Positions 52,990-62,000 of a stretch of 62,000 bases of DNA are shown one piece after another; the stretch's first letter is position 1; each line of letters opens with the position of its first letter. The translations under genes and the position numbers were made by a program. The stretch spans positions 432,995-494,994 of the forward strand of contig MNCI01036774.1 of the NCBI GenBank assembly GCA_015680685.1. The letters run 5' to 3'. The notes under the pieces are model-generated. The model was given only the letters and a program-made list of their open reading frames with translations. It did not search any database and had not been told where the DNA came from. This DNA is from Gnetum montanum (taxonomy: Eukaryota; Streptophyta; Gnetopsida; Gnetales; Gnetaceae).

Positions 52990-53163
52990 TCAGGCCTTAT
53001 TTGGCAGCTCAGAAAGAATTTTTGCTACTACCAATGCCAAGATTATGCCTTTCATTGTCCATCTATAGGCGCGCCATCGATCTTGCTCCTTGCATAGTTG
53101 CTTCAGCACTGCTCCATTCCAAGTGTTCTCTCCAAATCCAATTCATTGTTGCATGATTGCCAT
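52990..53163 (-). pseudogene. Second small post-IN ORF (A2), one nonsense codon
   Basis: 58 codons in a single frame: MAIMQQ, stop (TGA where A1 has TGG), IGFGENTWNGAVLKQLCKEQ, DRWRAYRWTMKGIILALVVA, KILSELPNKA, stop. Shares the NTWNGA, LKQ.CKEQ, WRAYRWT and ILALV.A blocks with A1. The AG of the candidate splice acceptor before the ATG is AA here. Confidence 0.45.
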
Positions 53164-53346
53164 TTGCACACACAACACAGTCTTTATATTAGCAAGGGTA
53201 AATGAATCATAATGTAATTAATACCTTGCTTTGGTGAAAGTCCATTGGCTGAGTTGTGGTATGGCTGATATGGATCTGGAGATATACTCATGGTGACTAC
53301 CAAAGGTGTAGGGGTTAGGAGAAAATCGAAAAAATTTGGGTCTGGA

Positions 53347-53357
53347 CCCCCATGACT
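53347..53357 (-). other. Extra PPT-like motif AGTCATGGGGG in A2
   Basis: Perfect counterpart of the 44052 site in A1. Followed on the minus strand by gtccagacccaaattttttc. Confidence 0.5.
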
Positions 53358-53651
53358 AAGAATGAACCTCTGGTAGTGATAGAATGGAGAAAGAAAAGGA
53401 AGAAGAAAGATGGAGAAAAAGAGACAACTGTAACATCAATGATATGGATGTCAAGATGGAAATGAACAAAATAATATAGATTGCAAAAATGTTACGGGAA
53501 AGAAGTTAACTGATGCACCAAAGAGGAATGTCAGTGGGTCCTCCCCAAAGCAAGCTCATGCCCTTAATGCCCTGACAAACCCACATTCAAAGAGTCTGTA
53601 GGCTCTGGGAATGTCATTTAGAACAAGAGTTAAAATCTTAACCATAAGAAT

Positions 53652-54008
53652 TTACCAAAAAGAAAACAATTCGTCAACCAAAATATACACTAATGATACA
53701 ATCGGCAATGAGGTGAACAATGGAGAGAAGGGTGAAGAGAAGAGAATGGAATGGAATCTCAAGAATAAGGTGGTGTACAGCCCCTTGTGGATTTCATGAT
53801 TAATGTGACTTAGTAGCTCCCATTCCAAGTCCGGCCTCAAACAAACCATATCCAATGACTTCACATTAATGTATTCAGCCAATCCATCCCCTTGAAGTAA
53901 CAAGAATGCCTTTCCAAAGAGCCACCACCATTCTAATGAAACAAGGAGGAGAGAATGGGAAGCAAGAAGGGCCTTAGTTAGAGGGAACAACATTTTTTTT
54001 GGTTCCAT
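53652..54008 (-). CDS. Env-position ORF with two hydrophobic segments (A2), open
   Basis: 118 residues, ATG at 54008. The start (MEPKKMLFPLTKALLASHSL) and end (VYILVDELFSFW) match the A1 ORF, and LRPDLEWELLSHINHEIHKG keeps the Trp that A1 has lost. The middle (residues about 22-40) is in a shifted frame relative to A1 because of small compensating indels, so one of the two is not ancestral there. Located between IN and PPT on the coding strand. It may encode a small membrane protein; expression is unknown. Confidence 0.5.
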   Translation of the reverse strand: MEPKKMLFPLTKALLASHSLLLVSLEWWWLFGKAFLLLQGDGLAEYINVKSLDMVCLRPDLEWELLSHINHEIHKGLYTTLFLRFHSILFSSPFSPLFTSLPIVSLVYILVDELFSFW

Positions 54009-54059
54009 AACTAGTGCTTGTAGCCCAAATGATTATTTCGTCTAAGGGGTGTGCTTTGA

Positions 54060-54960
54060 ATTCTCACCTTTTTTTTTTTTTTTTTGTTTATGCGTGAGAA
54101 CCACACCATGCAAAGACTTTGTTATTTTTATTTGCTCAGCTTCCCGATGATTGAGTAATGTCGAAACGGTAAGAAAACTCAAGAAGAAAACATCCAAGCA
54201 CCCAAAATAATGGCCAACACAAATGCATCAAGTTCCCTTGAATTCACACCCTTTTCAAGCCTTGAGTCCTTCCTTAGTTGGAGAAATACCCAGTCACCGA
54301 TTCGTTATAGTCCTAATTATGAAAGGGACTGTACATGTCCAAGCCAAGAGAGACCATAGAACTTATCGATGGATGGATGAAGTGGACTCATTGCCTACTA
54401 TATCAAAAGAACCATACCTTAGTATCAACATCATGACTTAAAGGTAAAAACCAAACATGAGAAATCAATATAAAAATAGTTCATACCATCATAAAGAACA
54501 CTTATTGAATGACAAACTTACGAGGTGGGTAACACACACACACACACAAAATGAAAAAGTATAACGATGTTGTAAAACAAAAAGAAGAGAAGTTAAAGAA
54601 ATTTGTAAAACAAAAATGTGTAAAAAAAAATCGTGTAAAACAAAAATGTGTAAAACAAAAACATGTAAAACAAAAATTAAAAATAATTGAGGGCCCCAAA
54701 TGATTAGCATAGGTGGCCATCTCCCCCATAACTGAATGGAAAGGGAGAGATCGGAAATAAGGAGCATGGTTGTCCTCTATCAAAGGTGTAATTTGCACTG
54801 GCTATTGTTGGTTCATGGAATGGTTTGGTTTGTTACACATTGACCAGTAATTTCTTATCAGGGGTTTCAAGCTTGTATATTGTCATAGCTCCTGAGGGAA
54901 AGGTCGTATGGATAATGTAGGGTCTTTCCCACAATGTTTGAAATTTCGTACGTTGTGGTA
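54060..54960 (-). other. Conserved non-coding block after IN in A2
   Basis: Counterpart of A1 42691-43400. It contains a (CA)n run at 54535-54547, repeated tgtaaaacaaaaa words (54600-54680) and, at 54723-54733, CCCCCATAACT (one mismatch to the inverted AGTCATGGGGG). Confidence 0.55.
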
Positions 54961-56140
54961 CATGCGTGGGGTTCTAGTAAAGGACCTTGTCTCCTGGTTG
55001 GTACTTGACCCTTCGAATTCTTAAGTCATGACATTGTTTATTATGTGCCTTGTGCAACTCATTTGAAGATAGGGCAACCAATCTATTCTTGTCTAGCACG
55101 TTGAGAGCTGCCAATCTTTGTTTTTGTGCTAGGTCAAGGTCAAGGTTGAGGTCACATGCCATGGATAGTATACGGAGCTTAGTCTGTATAGGAAGCTTTG
55201 GTAGTTTTCCCTATACTAACTCATAGGGAGAGTAGCCTGTAGGGAGTTTCCAAGTGGAGCGGTACGCCCAGAGAGCGTCATTTAATTTCATGCTCCAATC
55301 TCGCCTAAATTTGCTAATTGTTCTCGTTAATATTCTCGTAATCTCCCAATTAGTGACCTTGGCTTGGCCATTAGCTTGGGCGTGGTAAGGTGTGGTCAAT
55401 TTATGTTCCACCCCTAAGTGTTGCATCAATTTGCGAAAGGTTGCACCCATAAAATATGTTCCATTATCAGAGATGAGTGCACGCGGCACACCAAACTTGT
55501 TTACGATTTGTTGTTGTACAAATCACACAGCCGTAGACAATGTGCAATCTATTACAGCTGCTGCTTCAGCCCATTTGGTTAAATAGTCAACAACAATAAT
55601 GATATAAGCTTTCCTGTTGGACATTGGTATAATGGGTTCAATAAAATCTATTCCCCAAATGTCAAAGGGTTCCAAGGGCTGAATCCATTGTTGCAGACCC
55701 TCCATTCTAGTAGTCATTCCACCATCACATTGACAGCACTCACAAGATTGGGCAAATCGATGAGCATCCTGAAATAGCATTGGCCAATAATATCCTGCAA
55801 GCAAGATCTTAATGGCCATTCGTCTCCCTGCATAGTGGCCCCCACAGGGACCCTCATGAGCATCCTGGAGAACTCTTAATTGATCCTCATCGAGCACACA
55901 CCATCAAACCAAGCCATCAGGACATACTTTATAGAGTTGTCCCTTGATTTCCATGAAGTACTTAGTTTTGTGAAGAAACTGTTATTTCTTCCTAAAGTCC
56001 AACCCCTGTGGTGTTTGTTGGGAAAGGAGATAAGTAAGAATGCTACTATACCAATTTTTTCCCATGGGTTGGTTATTCACTACACCAGCAAAGAGGGTTT
56101 CGTCAGGAAAATGATCAGATATGACATATTCATCCTCTTT
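54960..56140 (-). pseudogene. Integrase of A2, catalytic Glu replaced by Lys
   Basis: N-terminal zinc domain HEGPCGGHYAGRRMAIKILL ... CECCQCDGG (55720-55870), then GIDFIEPIIPMSNRKAYIII (first Asp), ALISDNGTYFMGATFRKLM (second Asp, codon 55466-55468), TPYHAQANGQAKVTNWEI: the DX35E position, codon 55358-55360, is AAG (Lys). C-terminal SMKLNDALWAYRSTWKLPTG, KYQPGDKVLY. Two open pieces (124 and 92 codons) are separated by a TGA. No chromodomain. Confidence 0.92.
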
Positions 56141-56146
56141 GTTTTC

Positions 56147-56845
56147 TCAGCGCAACTGAGATAAGTGGTCTGCGACTACATTCTCAGTGCCTTTATGGTC
56201 TACTATTGTTAAATCGAACTCCTGAAGGATTACCAACCAACGTATGATATGTGGGCTAACCATTGGCTTGTTCATGAGGAACCTAATTGCACTATGATCT
56301 ATATGGATGTATACTTTGTAGCCCAATACATAGTGCCTAAATTTGTCCAGTGAAAACACTACAGCCATTAATTCCTTTTTCGTAGTTGTGTAGTTGAGTT
56401 ATGCACCGGTGATACTCTTACTTGCACAGTGGATGTAATAAGGGCATTTTTGTTCATCTAACTATGTTAGTATGGCTCCTAAGGCATAATTAGATGCATC
56501 AGTCATTATATGAAATGGCCTGGACCAGTCGGGGACTTGTAGAATAGGGGTTTCCATGAGCCTTTGTTTTAGGGTTTGGAATGCTTATTCACATTCCCTG
56601 GTCCATTCAAAGGATGCATCTTTTTTCATTAATTCTACCAACGGTTTGGCAATCTTGGAGAAGTTCTCAATGAATCTCCTGTTGTAGCCAGTGTGTCCAA
56701 GGAATGACCGGATGTCTTTGACTATTTCTGGTTGTCAAGTAATTCCTTGGATGACCTTAACTTTTTTTGAGTCCACCTCTATTCCTGATTTTGAAATTTT
56801 ATGCCCCAGTACTACGCCCTCTTGAACCATCAAATGGCTTTTCTA
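56147..56845 (-). pseudogene. RNase H and connection domain of A2
   Basis: SFLGHTGYNRRFIENFSKIA, PLVELMKKDASFEW, PFHIMTDASNYALGAIL (Asp), YYIHCASKSITGA, KFRHYVLGYKVYIHIDHSAI (Asp), ENVVADHLSQLR (Asp). The acidic residues are kept, but stops replace Gln in several places. The last 73 codons (56147-56368) are open. Confidence 0.88.
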
Positions 56846-57385
56846 CTAGTTGAGCTTTAGGTTGGTTTCCACGCATCGTTTCAGTACTTTCTCTAACCAG
56901 TCCAGGGCTTGATTAAAGGTTGTCCCATAAGTGGAGAAGTCATCCATAAAGACTTCTACTTCGTTACCTATTTGTTGTTGAAATATGCTTAGAACTAATC
57001 TTTGGAACGTGGCAGGGGAATTACACAAGCCAAATGGCATTTTTTTATATGCAAACATTCCCCAAGGAGTAGTGAACATTGTTTTGGCTTGGTCTTCTGG
57101 TGAAATTCGTATTTGGTTGTACCCACTATAACCATCCAGAAAACTATAGTAGCGATGCCCCGCTATAGTGTCTAAGACTTGGTCAACAAATGGCAATGGG
57201 AAATGATCCTTGAATGTTGCCATATTTAATAGCCTAAAATCTATACATACCCTCCATTTGCCTCCTTTTTTCAGGACGATTACTAGAGGACTAACCCATT
57301 CGCTATCAGCAATGGGATAAATGAACCCAGCCTTGAGAAGTTGCTCTATTTCTTCTTTCACTATTTGTTTCAACTTCGGGTTCAA
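56846..57385 (-). pseudogene. Reverse transcriptase of A2, catalytic domain intact over 179 codons
   Basis: An uninterrupted frame: LKQIVKEEIEQLLKAGFIYP, SEWVSPLVIVLKKGGKWRVC, DFRLLNMATFKDHFPLPFVD, YYSFLDGYSGYNQIRISPED (first catalytic Asp region), MPFGLCNSPATFQRLVL, VEVFMDDFSTYGTTF (catalytic Asp pair). This is a complete Ty3/gypsy palm/fingers domain of the Athila/Tat branch, useful as the phylogenetic marker. It is part of a broken polyprotein. Confidence 0.95.
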
Positions 57386-57439
57386 TCACCTTTGCGGTTG
57401 TTTTCGAGGCTTCATGGAGGGGTCTGTGTAAATCCTATA

Positions 57440-57805
57440 CTAGCATATCCTAGGTTCTATTCTAGTTAATTCAGGGTATGACCAAGCAAAGGTGGTTGAC
57501 CATTTATTTATCACCTTCAACAAACTCTCTTTTTGCTTGGGAGTAAGCTTTCCATTGATAATTACCGGTCTTCCATTGTTAAGGGTCATGTATTCTAGAC
57601 CGGTGGGTAATGGTTTTAAATCTAGGGGCTCTTGTTTAAATTCCTCAGGAATCTCCAACTTCCCCCAGTTAATGTTTTTAGAGTTAAGGGTTGGAAGTTG
57701 GCAACAAACTTGCTCAAGTGCATCTGTGCTTTCAACGTAAGCACTAGTTATCCCCTCAACTAGTTCCATGCATGTTATCGAGTTGCTCTCTTTATCAGCC
57801 ATCAA
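57440..57805 (-). pseudogene. PR-RT linker of A2
   Basis: An open 121-codon frame: SITCMELVEGITSAYVESTD, LGKLEIPEEFKQEPLDLKPL-like region, LTPKQKESLLKVINKWSTTF, AWSYPELTRIEPRIC. The last part (WS..FAW...L..I.P..C) is the conserved lead-in to RT in Athila-type elements. Confidence 0.82.
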
Positions 57806-57939
57806 CCACTGGGTGTTTTCTTGTTGTGTGGATGTTGCATATAGGCACTTTTGTATGTCAATATCTTGTGCACACTGGTTGCATGCAGGTAATCTTAAAC
57901 TTCACATCATCCATGATTTCTGCACGCAATGGCACCCTG

Positions 57940-58450
57940 TGTTACTCTATGTGATGCATGGAACTCTCTTCCTCTCAATCTTCCCAAAAGTATTTTTCTT
58001 GGATATTTCTTGGGAAAGATTGTGAATTCCTAGGCATACATCTATCATACTCAGCCATGCCCTTCCCATTATTATTGGGAAATCTCCTTTGTCATTGTTT
58101 ATTTGGATCACGAGGAAATCAGCTAGGTATGACCAACCACCCATGGTAGTAACAATGTCCTTAACCTGTCCCAAAGGAATAGTGATGGACTAGTCAACCA
58201 GCTCTAAGCGAATATTGCTCTTCTTGAGTGAAGGCAGGTTCCAGGTTTTATACAATTCTTGTGAGATTAAGTTGACTCCAAAGCTTGAGTCAAGAAGAGC
58301 CTTATGAGGTTCATTCCCAGTGACCTCAAGATAAATTAGGGGGCTCCCAGGATTAGATAATTTCTTGGGAAGGTGGCCTACCTTAATCTAGTCAGTTACG
58401 GTATGTGTTAACATAACCGTGTGCATTGGGCACGATTTCTTGTTTGAAGG
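57940..58450 (-). pseudogene. Aspartic protease of A2
   Basis: LTHTVTD*IKVGHLPKKLSN, SPLIYLEVTGNEPHKALLD (catalytic Asp codon 58289-58291), SSFGVNLISQELYKTW, LGQVKDIVTTMGGWSYLADF, DKGDFPIIMGRAWLSMIDVC. The D-T/S-G signature is altered to D-S-S. Two stops (Trp and Gln sites). Confidence 0.82.
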
Positions 58451-58559
58451 GGGTCCCAAAACTTTATTTGGTACGGTGGTGTTTAGATGTTCAACCGCTT
58501 GTGAGGGTGAGAGCTTAGTTGGACTGTTGGTTCTGAAGAAAGGTATTTTTGGAATAAAA

Positions 58560-60931
58560 TTGTCAGGACCAACTGAGAATTAAGGATTGGAAGCCCTCGT
58601 GACATTGGGTTATTGCGGTTGAGTGGGAAGTACCCTTGGCATTGTTGGAGTGGTTGGTGGTGGAGCTACCAGAGTGAGAGGTGCGGATGGATTTGGAGGA
58701 TGGTATACATGTGGAGTGTCCCTTCTGGGAGGAGAAGTTTGATAATATTCCCAAACTGGATAGTGACGTTGTGGAGTTGCTTAACCCATAGAGTCACTTG
58801 GAGAAATCAGCTGCTGCACGTAGTAGCCATAAGGATTAGGTTGTAGGTAAGGGTATTGTTGCTTCAGCGATGGAATCCCCCATGACTGTGGGTGTTGCCA
58901 CCATTGATGTTGTCTGATGGGTTATGGTGGAGTTCCACTTGGGTAATATGTCAATGGTTGGTGGAACCATCTTGGGTTACCTTGGGGATAAGGTAACCTT
59001 CAGGGTGTCTACCGTCTGTTAAGGCTTGAGTTGAGTGCATACACCCCAGCCTCTTGTAGATGTGAGATGATTGGACAACATCCCTTAGGATGGTCATAGT
59101 GGTAGATCTCACATCCACCATCATTTTCTGTGTCCAAATCCACAACTTCATCGGAGATATTCATTTTTCCCTTACCCTTATCATGTGCATTGCCTGAATC
59201 TCTCTGCTTTGTCTTGTTCTTATCACTACTTCATTCCTCCTTAGACTCCTCTACAATTTTTAGGACAAGTTCAAGTCTACTATCCAAGGAGTCATGTATT
59301 TGATCTACCTTAGCCACCACTTCTGTTGTTAACTTCTAAAGTAGTAAGGTTTTTCTATTCACCAACTTTTCAAGTGGTGACTCATCCTCTTTATCACAGA
59401 ATCTCACTTCCCTCTTTCGAAGGGATGGATTGCAATTAGATTCTTCCACACTCTCTCTTTTTCGTAGCTCCCCTTCTTCTTTGGCTACTTGCTCCAACAA
59501 TCAATGAATCTCATGGGATCTAAGTTCTGATAATCTCCCTTGGGCATAAGTCCTAAGGGTTCTCCTAGTTTCATACCTTAGCCCATCTACGAGATGGTGA
59601 AGTTGATCTCGTTGTGCATAACCATGGCCCAAGCAACGATGTAACAATGCGTAATAGCAACCCATGGCAGCATCCAAGGGTTCGTGATTACCTTACTTCC
59701 ACCCTTGGATCTGCTTACACAAATTAGACACTCTGGAGTACATTTGATATTTATCGTTGAAGAGTTCTAACATCATACTCCACCTCCTGATGGTTTCCAA
59801 TTCTAAGTACCGGTACCAACTCTCTACTTCCTTTATGAGTATCCTGGGAAACAACTTTAATTTCTGCCACTCGTTCTCTATGTTCTACAAGGTGCAAGCA
59901 TCGTGGAATGCCTATAAATGATTTTGCGGATCAACGTTATATCCCCCTTTGAAGCATGGGATGTTGTTCATGTCTAAACACTTGATCCGGCTATCTTTTT
60001 GATGCCTTGTTGGTATTATCACTACCTCTGTGATGTCTAGCATGCTTTGGGTTGCAAGTAGGGGTTCATCATGATCATCTCTTTCATGACGTCTATGATG
60101 TCTACGTTGTTCCCTACTTTCCCTTCGTTCATGCCCTTGTCCTCGCTCTCGACTTTCTCGTCGAGGTCTCTCATTTTGTCTACCTCTATCCTCACCATTA
60201 TGCTCTCTATGATTGCGCTTGGATGTGGAAGGAGAGGGTGAATGATGTAAAGAAGGGAAAGAAGAAGGAGAACCATCACCATGACGATGTTTCTTACCTT
60301 CTCTTCTATGGCTTTGGCCCCAATCGTGATGACGATCTGAGTGCCTGTCCTTATCATGTGTTGTTATTCCCTCAGTGAACAGTTGGTGTTCACGAGGATC
60401 AGAACCAGGGTTGTGTATCGTGGAGTGTAGGTTCTGATACCCCACCTTCTGACCATTGTTAGGAGGGGGAACATCATTTGATAGAGAACCTGTTATAAGT
60501 TGTTCACCATCTCCAATTTCACTTAGGACATGCGGGACCCCTTTGTCCTTCGACAAGGTATGGTGGCTCTACTGCCTTGAGTCCCTTAAACATTGTGCTT
60601 CTGTGGGATGGTAATCCCTTGTGTCAAAATCTATCGCAACGTATTCGATGTATAATTCCATCATGCTTATCTGTGCCAAAGCACGGAGGAGCATGTTGGG
60701 GATTGCACGATCTGAAGGTAACACTATGTTACCTTGCAAGTATCTCCAGTGCCTGTATTTATCCTGATGGAGGATAAAAGTAAAATAAGGTATATACTCA
60801 TCAGGATGAGTATATACCACCCTATATTGCTGAGGAACTAGCAGATTTTGGTTATGTGTTCTAGACTGCCAACTATTTCTTGTATGATCCCTAGGTGGTG
60901 TAATGCTCTTGTGAGAAGAAGAAGAAGACAT
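58560..60931 (-). pseudogene. gag: gag and Pro/Gln-rich linker of A2, broken
   Basis: ATG at 60931 (MSSSSSHKSITPPRDHT). The first open piece ends at 60569 with TRDYHPTEAQCLRDSRQ; the second (60556-59912, 214 codons) has a long Arg/His/Ser-rich tract (residues about 65-160) and DMNNIPCFKGGYNVDPQNHL. Then come capsid-like blocks (HRCLGHGYAQRDQLHHLVDG, RTYAQGRLSELRSHE) and the zinc motif CEIYHYDHPKGCC near 59080-59118, whose second Cys is Tyr. The linker to 58560 is Pro/Gln-rich. About eight stops. Confidence 0.9.
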
Positions 60932-61054
60932 TGTATATTATTGGTGTGCTATTTAACCGTTATATAAATTTTTGTTTAATTAACCTTAAGGTTCATTTAA
61001 GCTCCCAACAATGTGAGTGATTTCCTATGTTCTACTTAGCGCACAAACACTTAG

Positions 61055-61074
61055 TCCCTCAGCAATGGTGTCAA
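61055..61074 (-). other. Primer-binding site of A2 (tRNA-Asp type)
   Basis: Minus strand ttgacaccattgctgaggga directly after the LTR terminus. Same family of site as 11066 and 39217 with different transitions. Confidence 0.82.
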
Positions 61075-61884
61075 TGATGAGTGGCGAGGTATCCCTACAC
61101 TCAACCATACAAATACAAGCGTAGCATGTGCAATCTAGTCGAACTCTGTAGACTAAGTGCCTACACGCCTCATGGAACACTTAAGGTTAATTATTTGTTG
61201 TCTTCCTAGACTTACTTGTATTTGTCACGATGTATGGTTAAGTAAGTCTAAGGTATATGTTTTTTATAGTCTTTTCTGTTTTATCTCCTATGCTGAGAGG
61301 TGAAGGGTTGAAGAGACTAATTAACTAACTTTAACTAACTAACTAAGTCTGAATTAACCTAGCGTCAGCATCCGTTCCCACTTACCATTCACACCCTAAA
61401 CCAATGCAACCTTGGTTACCAAAAGCTAATCGTTGCTAGGATCACCAAGCATAACGCACGTGCTCGAAGTGGTCGTACTGAGGTACTTAACTAGGAGAGA
61501 AGGGTTGAGAGAGATTTAATGACTAATAAAGTGATTAAATCATAAACAATAAATAACAGTAAATAAAATCCTATTTAGCCTATTCCATGCACTACAAGGT
61601 TTATCCAAGAAGTTCGTCTTTATTGCTATACACAAACATTTGTTCAGGTATAATATTTGCTCGAATAAAGATCCGTTCACTTTGGAGTTCCTACTATAGG
61701 CACATGGAAAATATTCTATCTCTGGAGGGATCAAACTGCTAGAGTTTCGCTACAGTCTAAGCCTAGGATAAGAAACAAGGGAGAGCCGCCTCTTATTTAT
61801 AAAACTAGCGACGAACTGTGATATCACGTACGCAATATCGCAGGGGAAGATGTGATATCACGTATGCGATATCGCATCCCATTA
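61075..61884 (-). repeat. 5' LTR of A2 (810 bp)
   Basis: Plus-strand view: tgatgagtggcgagg ... atcgcatcccatta. Palindromic array at 61818-61875 (gtgatatcac twice, gcaatatcgc, gcgatatcgc) next to an inverted TATA box (61794-61803, cttatttataa). Confidence 0.93.
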
Positions 61885-62000
61885 ACTTGAAATACAATGA
61901 AATGCAATCAAACTTAATCATTTTTACTCTTCTTCTTTTGAAGGATTGATTTCTTAAATTCTTTGAATCTTTAAACCTTTTGTGAAATGTATGTACTAAG
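61885..62000 (-). mobile_element. Continuation of the reverse copia-type LTR after A2
   Basis: Begins with the A2 target-site copy ACTTG and continues AT-rich sequence to the window edge. Assigned to the LTR started at 51354 only because A2 separates them. Confidence 0.35.

Larger units (their letters stand above)
51998..61884 (-). mobile_element. Element A2: most complete Athila-type retrotransposon in the window
   Basis: LTRs at 51998-52814 and 61075-61884, PBS, gag, PR, RT, RNase H, IN, two small post-IN ORFs and PPT. Flanking pentamers are ACTTC (51993-51997) and ACTTG (61885-61889), one mismatch. I count about 17 differences over the first ~128 aligned LTR bases, 16 of them transitions. 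Length 9.9 kb. RT and several other segments are long open frames, but stops in gag, PR and IN make it inactive. Confidence 0.94.

Noticed and set aside
60052-60378. 108-codon plus-strand frame rich in Tyr/His/Val
   Set aside because: It is antisense to the Arg/His/Ser-rich gag tract of A2, as is 39957-40289 to the gag of A1; low-complexity coding makes long antisense frames.
1-62000. tRNA, rRNA or other structured RNA genes
   Set aside because: I looked for tRNA A/B box pairs and conserved rRNA words and saw none; the tRNA-like words found are retroelement primer-binding sites.

Overview
Nuclear DNA of a seed plant, almost certainly a species with a large, repeat-filled genome. A gymnosperm is plausible, but nothing in the window proves the taxon. 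The sequence is AT-rich and has no bacterial gene organisation. Nearly everything recognisable is LTR retrotransposon in various stages of decay, nested several levels deep. No intact host gene is visible. The host-derived pieces are a broken 2-oxoglutarate/Fe(II) dioxygenase and a broken PPR gene (35.4-36.9 kb), plus a weak possible exon at 2.0-2.2 kb.

The dominant family is a Ty3/gypsy element of the Athila/Tat type. Its marks are a primer-binding site matching the tRNA-Asp 3' end, a gag zinc motif of CX2CX3HX4C form, the order gag-PR-RT-RNaseH-IN, and extra ORFs between IN and the 3' polypurine tract. Copies: a 3' LTR fragment (1-492); element B (10151-23499, +); a truncated reverse copy (37670-38384 continued at 45585-46302); element A1 (38385-45579, +), which sits inside the LTR of that reverse copy, has a perfect CATGC target duplication and has lost RT-RNaseH-IN; relic C (47690-50461, +) with an internal duplication in RT; and the most complete copy, A2 (51998-61884, -), with both LTRs and all domains.

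Other elements: a forward Ty1/copia relic (5137-7530) and a reverse Ty1/copia relic (7535-10150 continued at 23505-24739) that element B split inside the GAG-pre-integrase region. A reverse gypsy gag/PBS/LTR remnant starts at 25190. Its LTR-like repeat is found as three tandem ~650-bp units (25.6-27.6 kb) and in inverted orientation at 29.6-30.8 and 46.3-47.5 kb. A further LTR-like promoter region with AGACGTCT repeats lies at 33 kb, and a reverse copia-type LTR at 51354 is split by A2.

Most noteworthy: (i) between integrase and PPT, the A copies share a ~117-codon ORF with two hydrophobic segments and a ~58-codon ORF with one, the second preceded by a splice-acceptor-like sequence; (ii) element B has in the same place a long decayed ORF with a plant-transposon-protein-like block and a long helical region, preceded by an internal copy of an LTR-like promoter module; (iii) the motif AGTCATGGGGG, which forms the polypurine tract, recurs at four spaced sites in A1 with counterparts in A2; (iv) three unrelated LTR families each carry their own array of short palindromes upstream of a TATA box; (v) the catalytic Glu of integrase is Lys in both B and A2. 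All translations were read by eye; domain edges are approximate.
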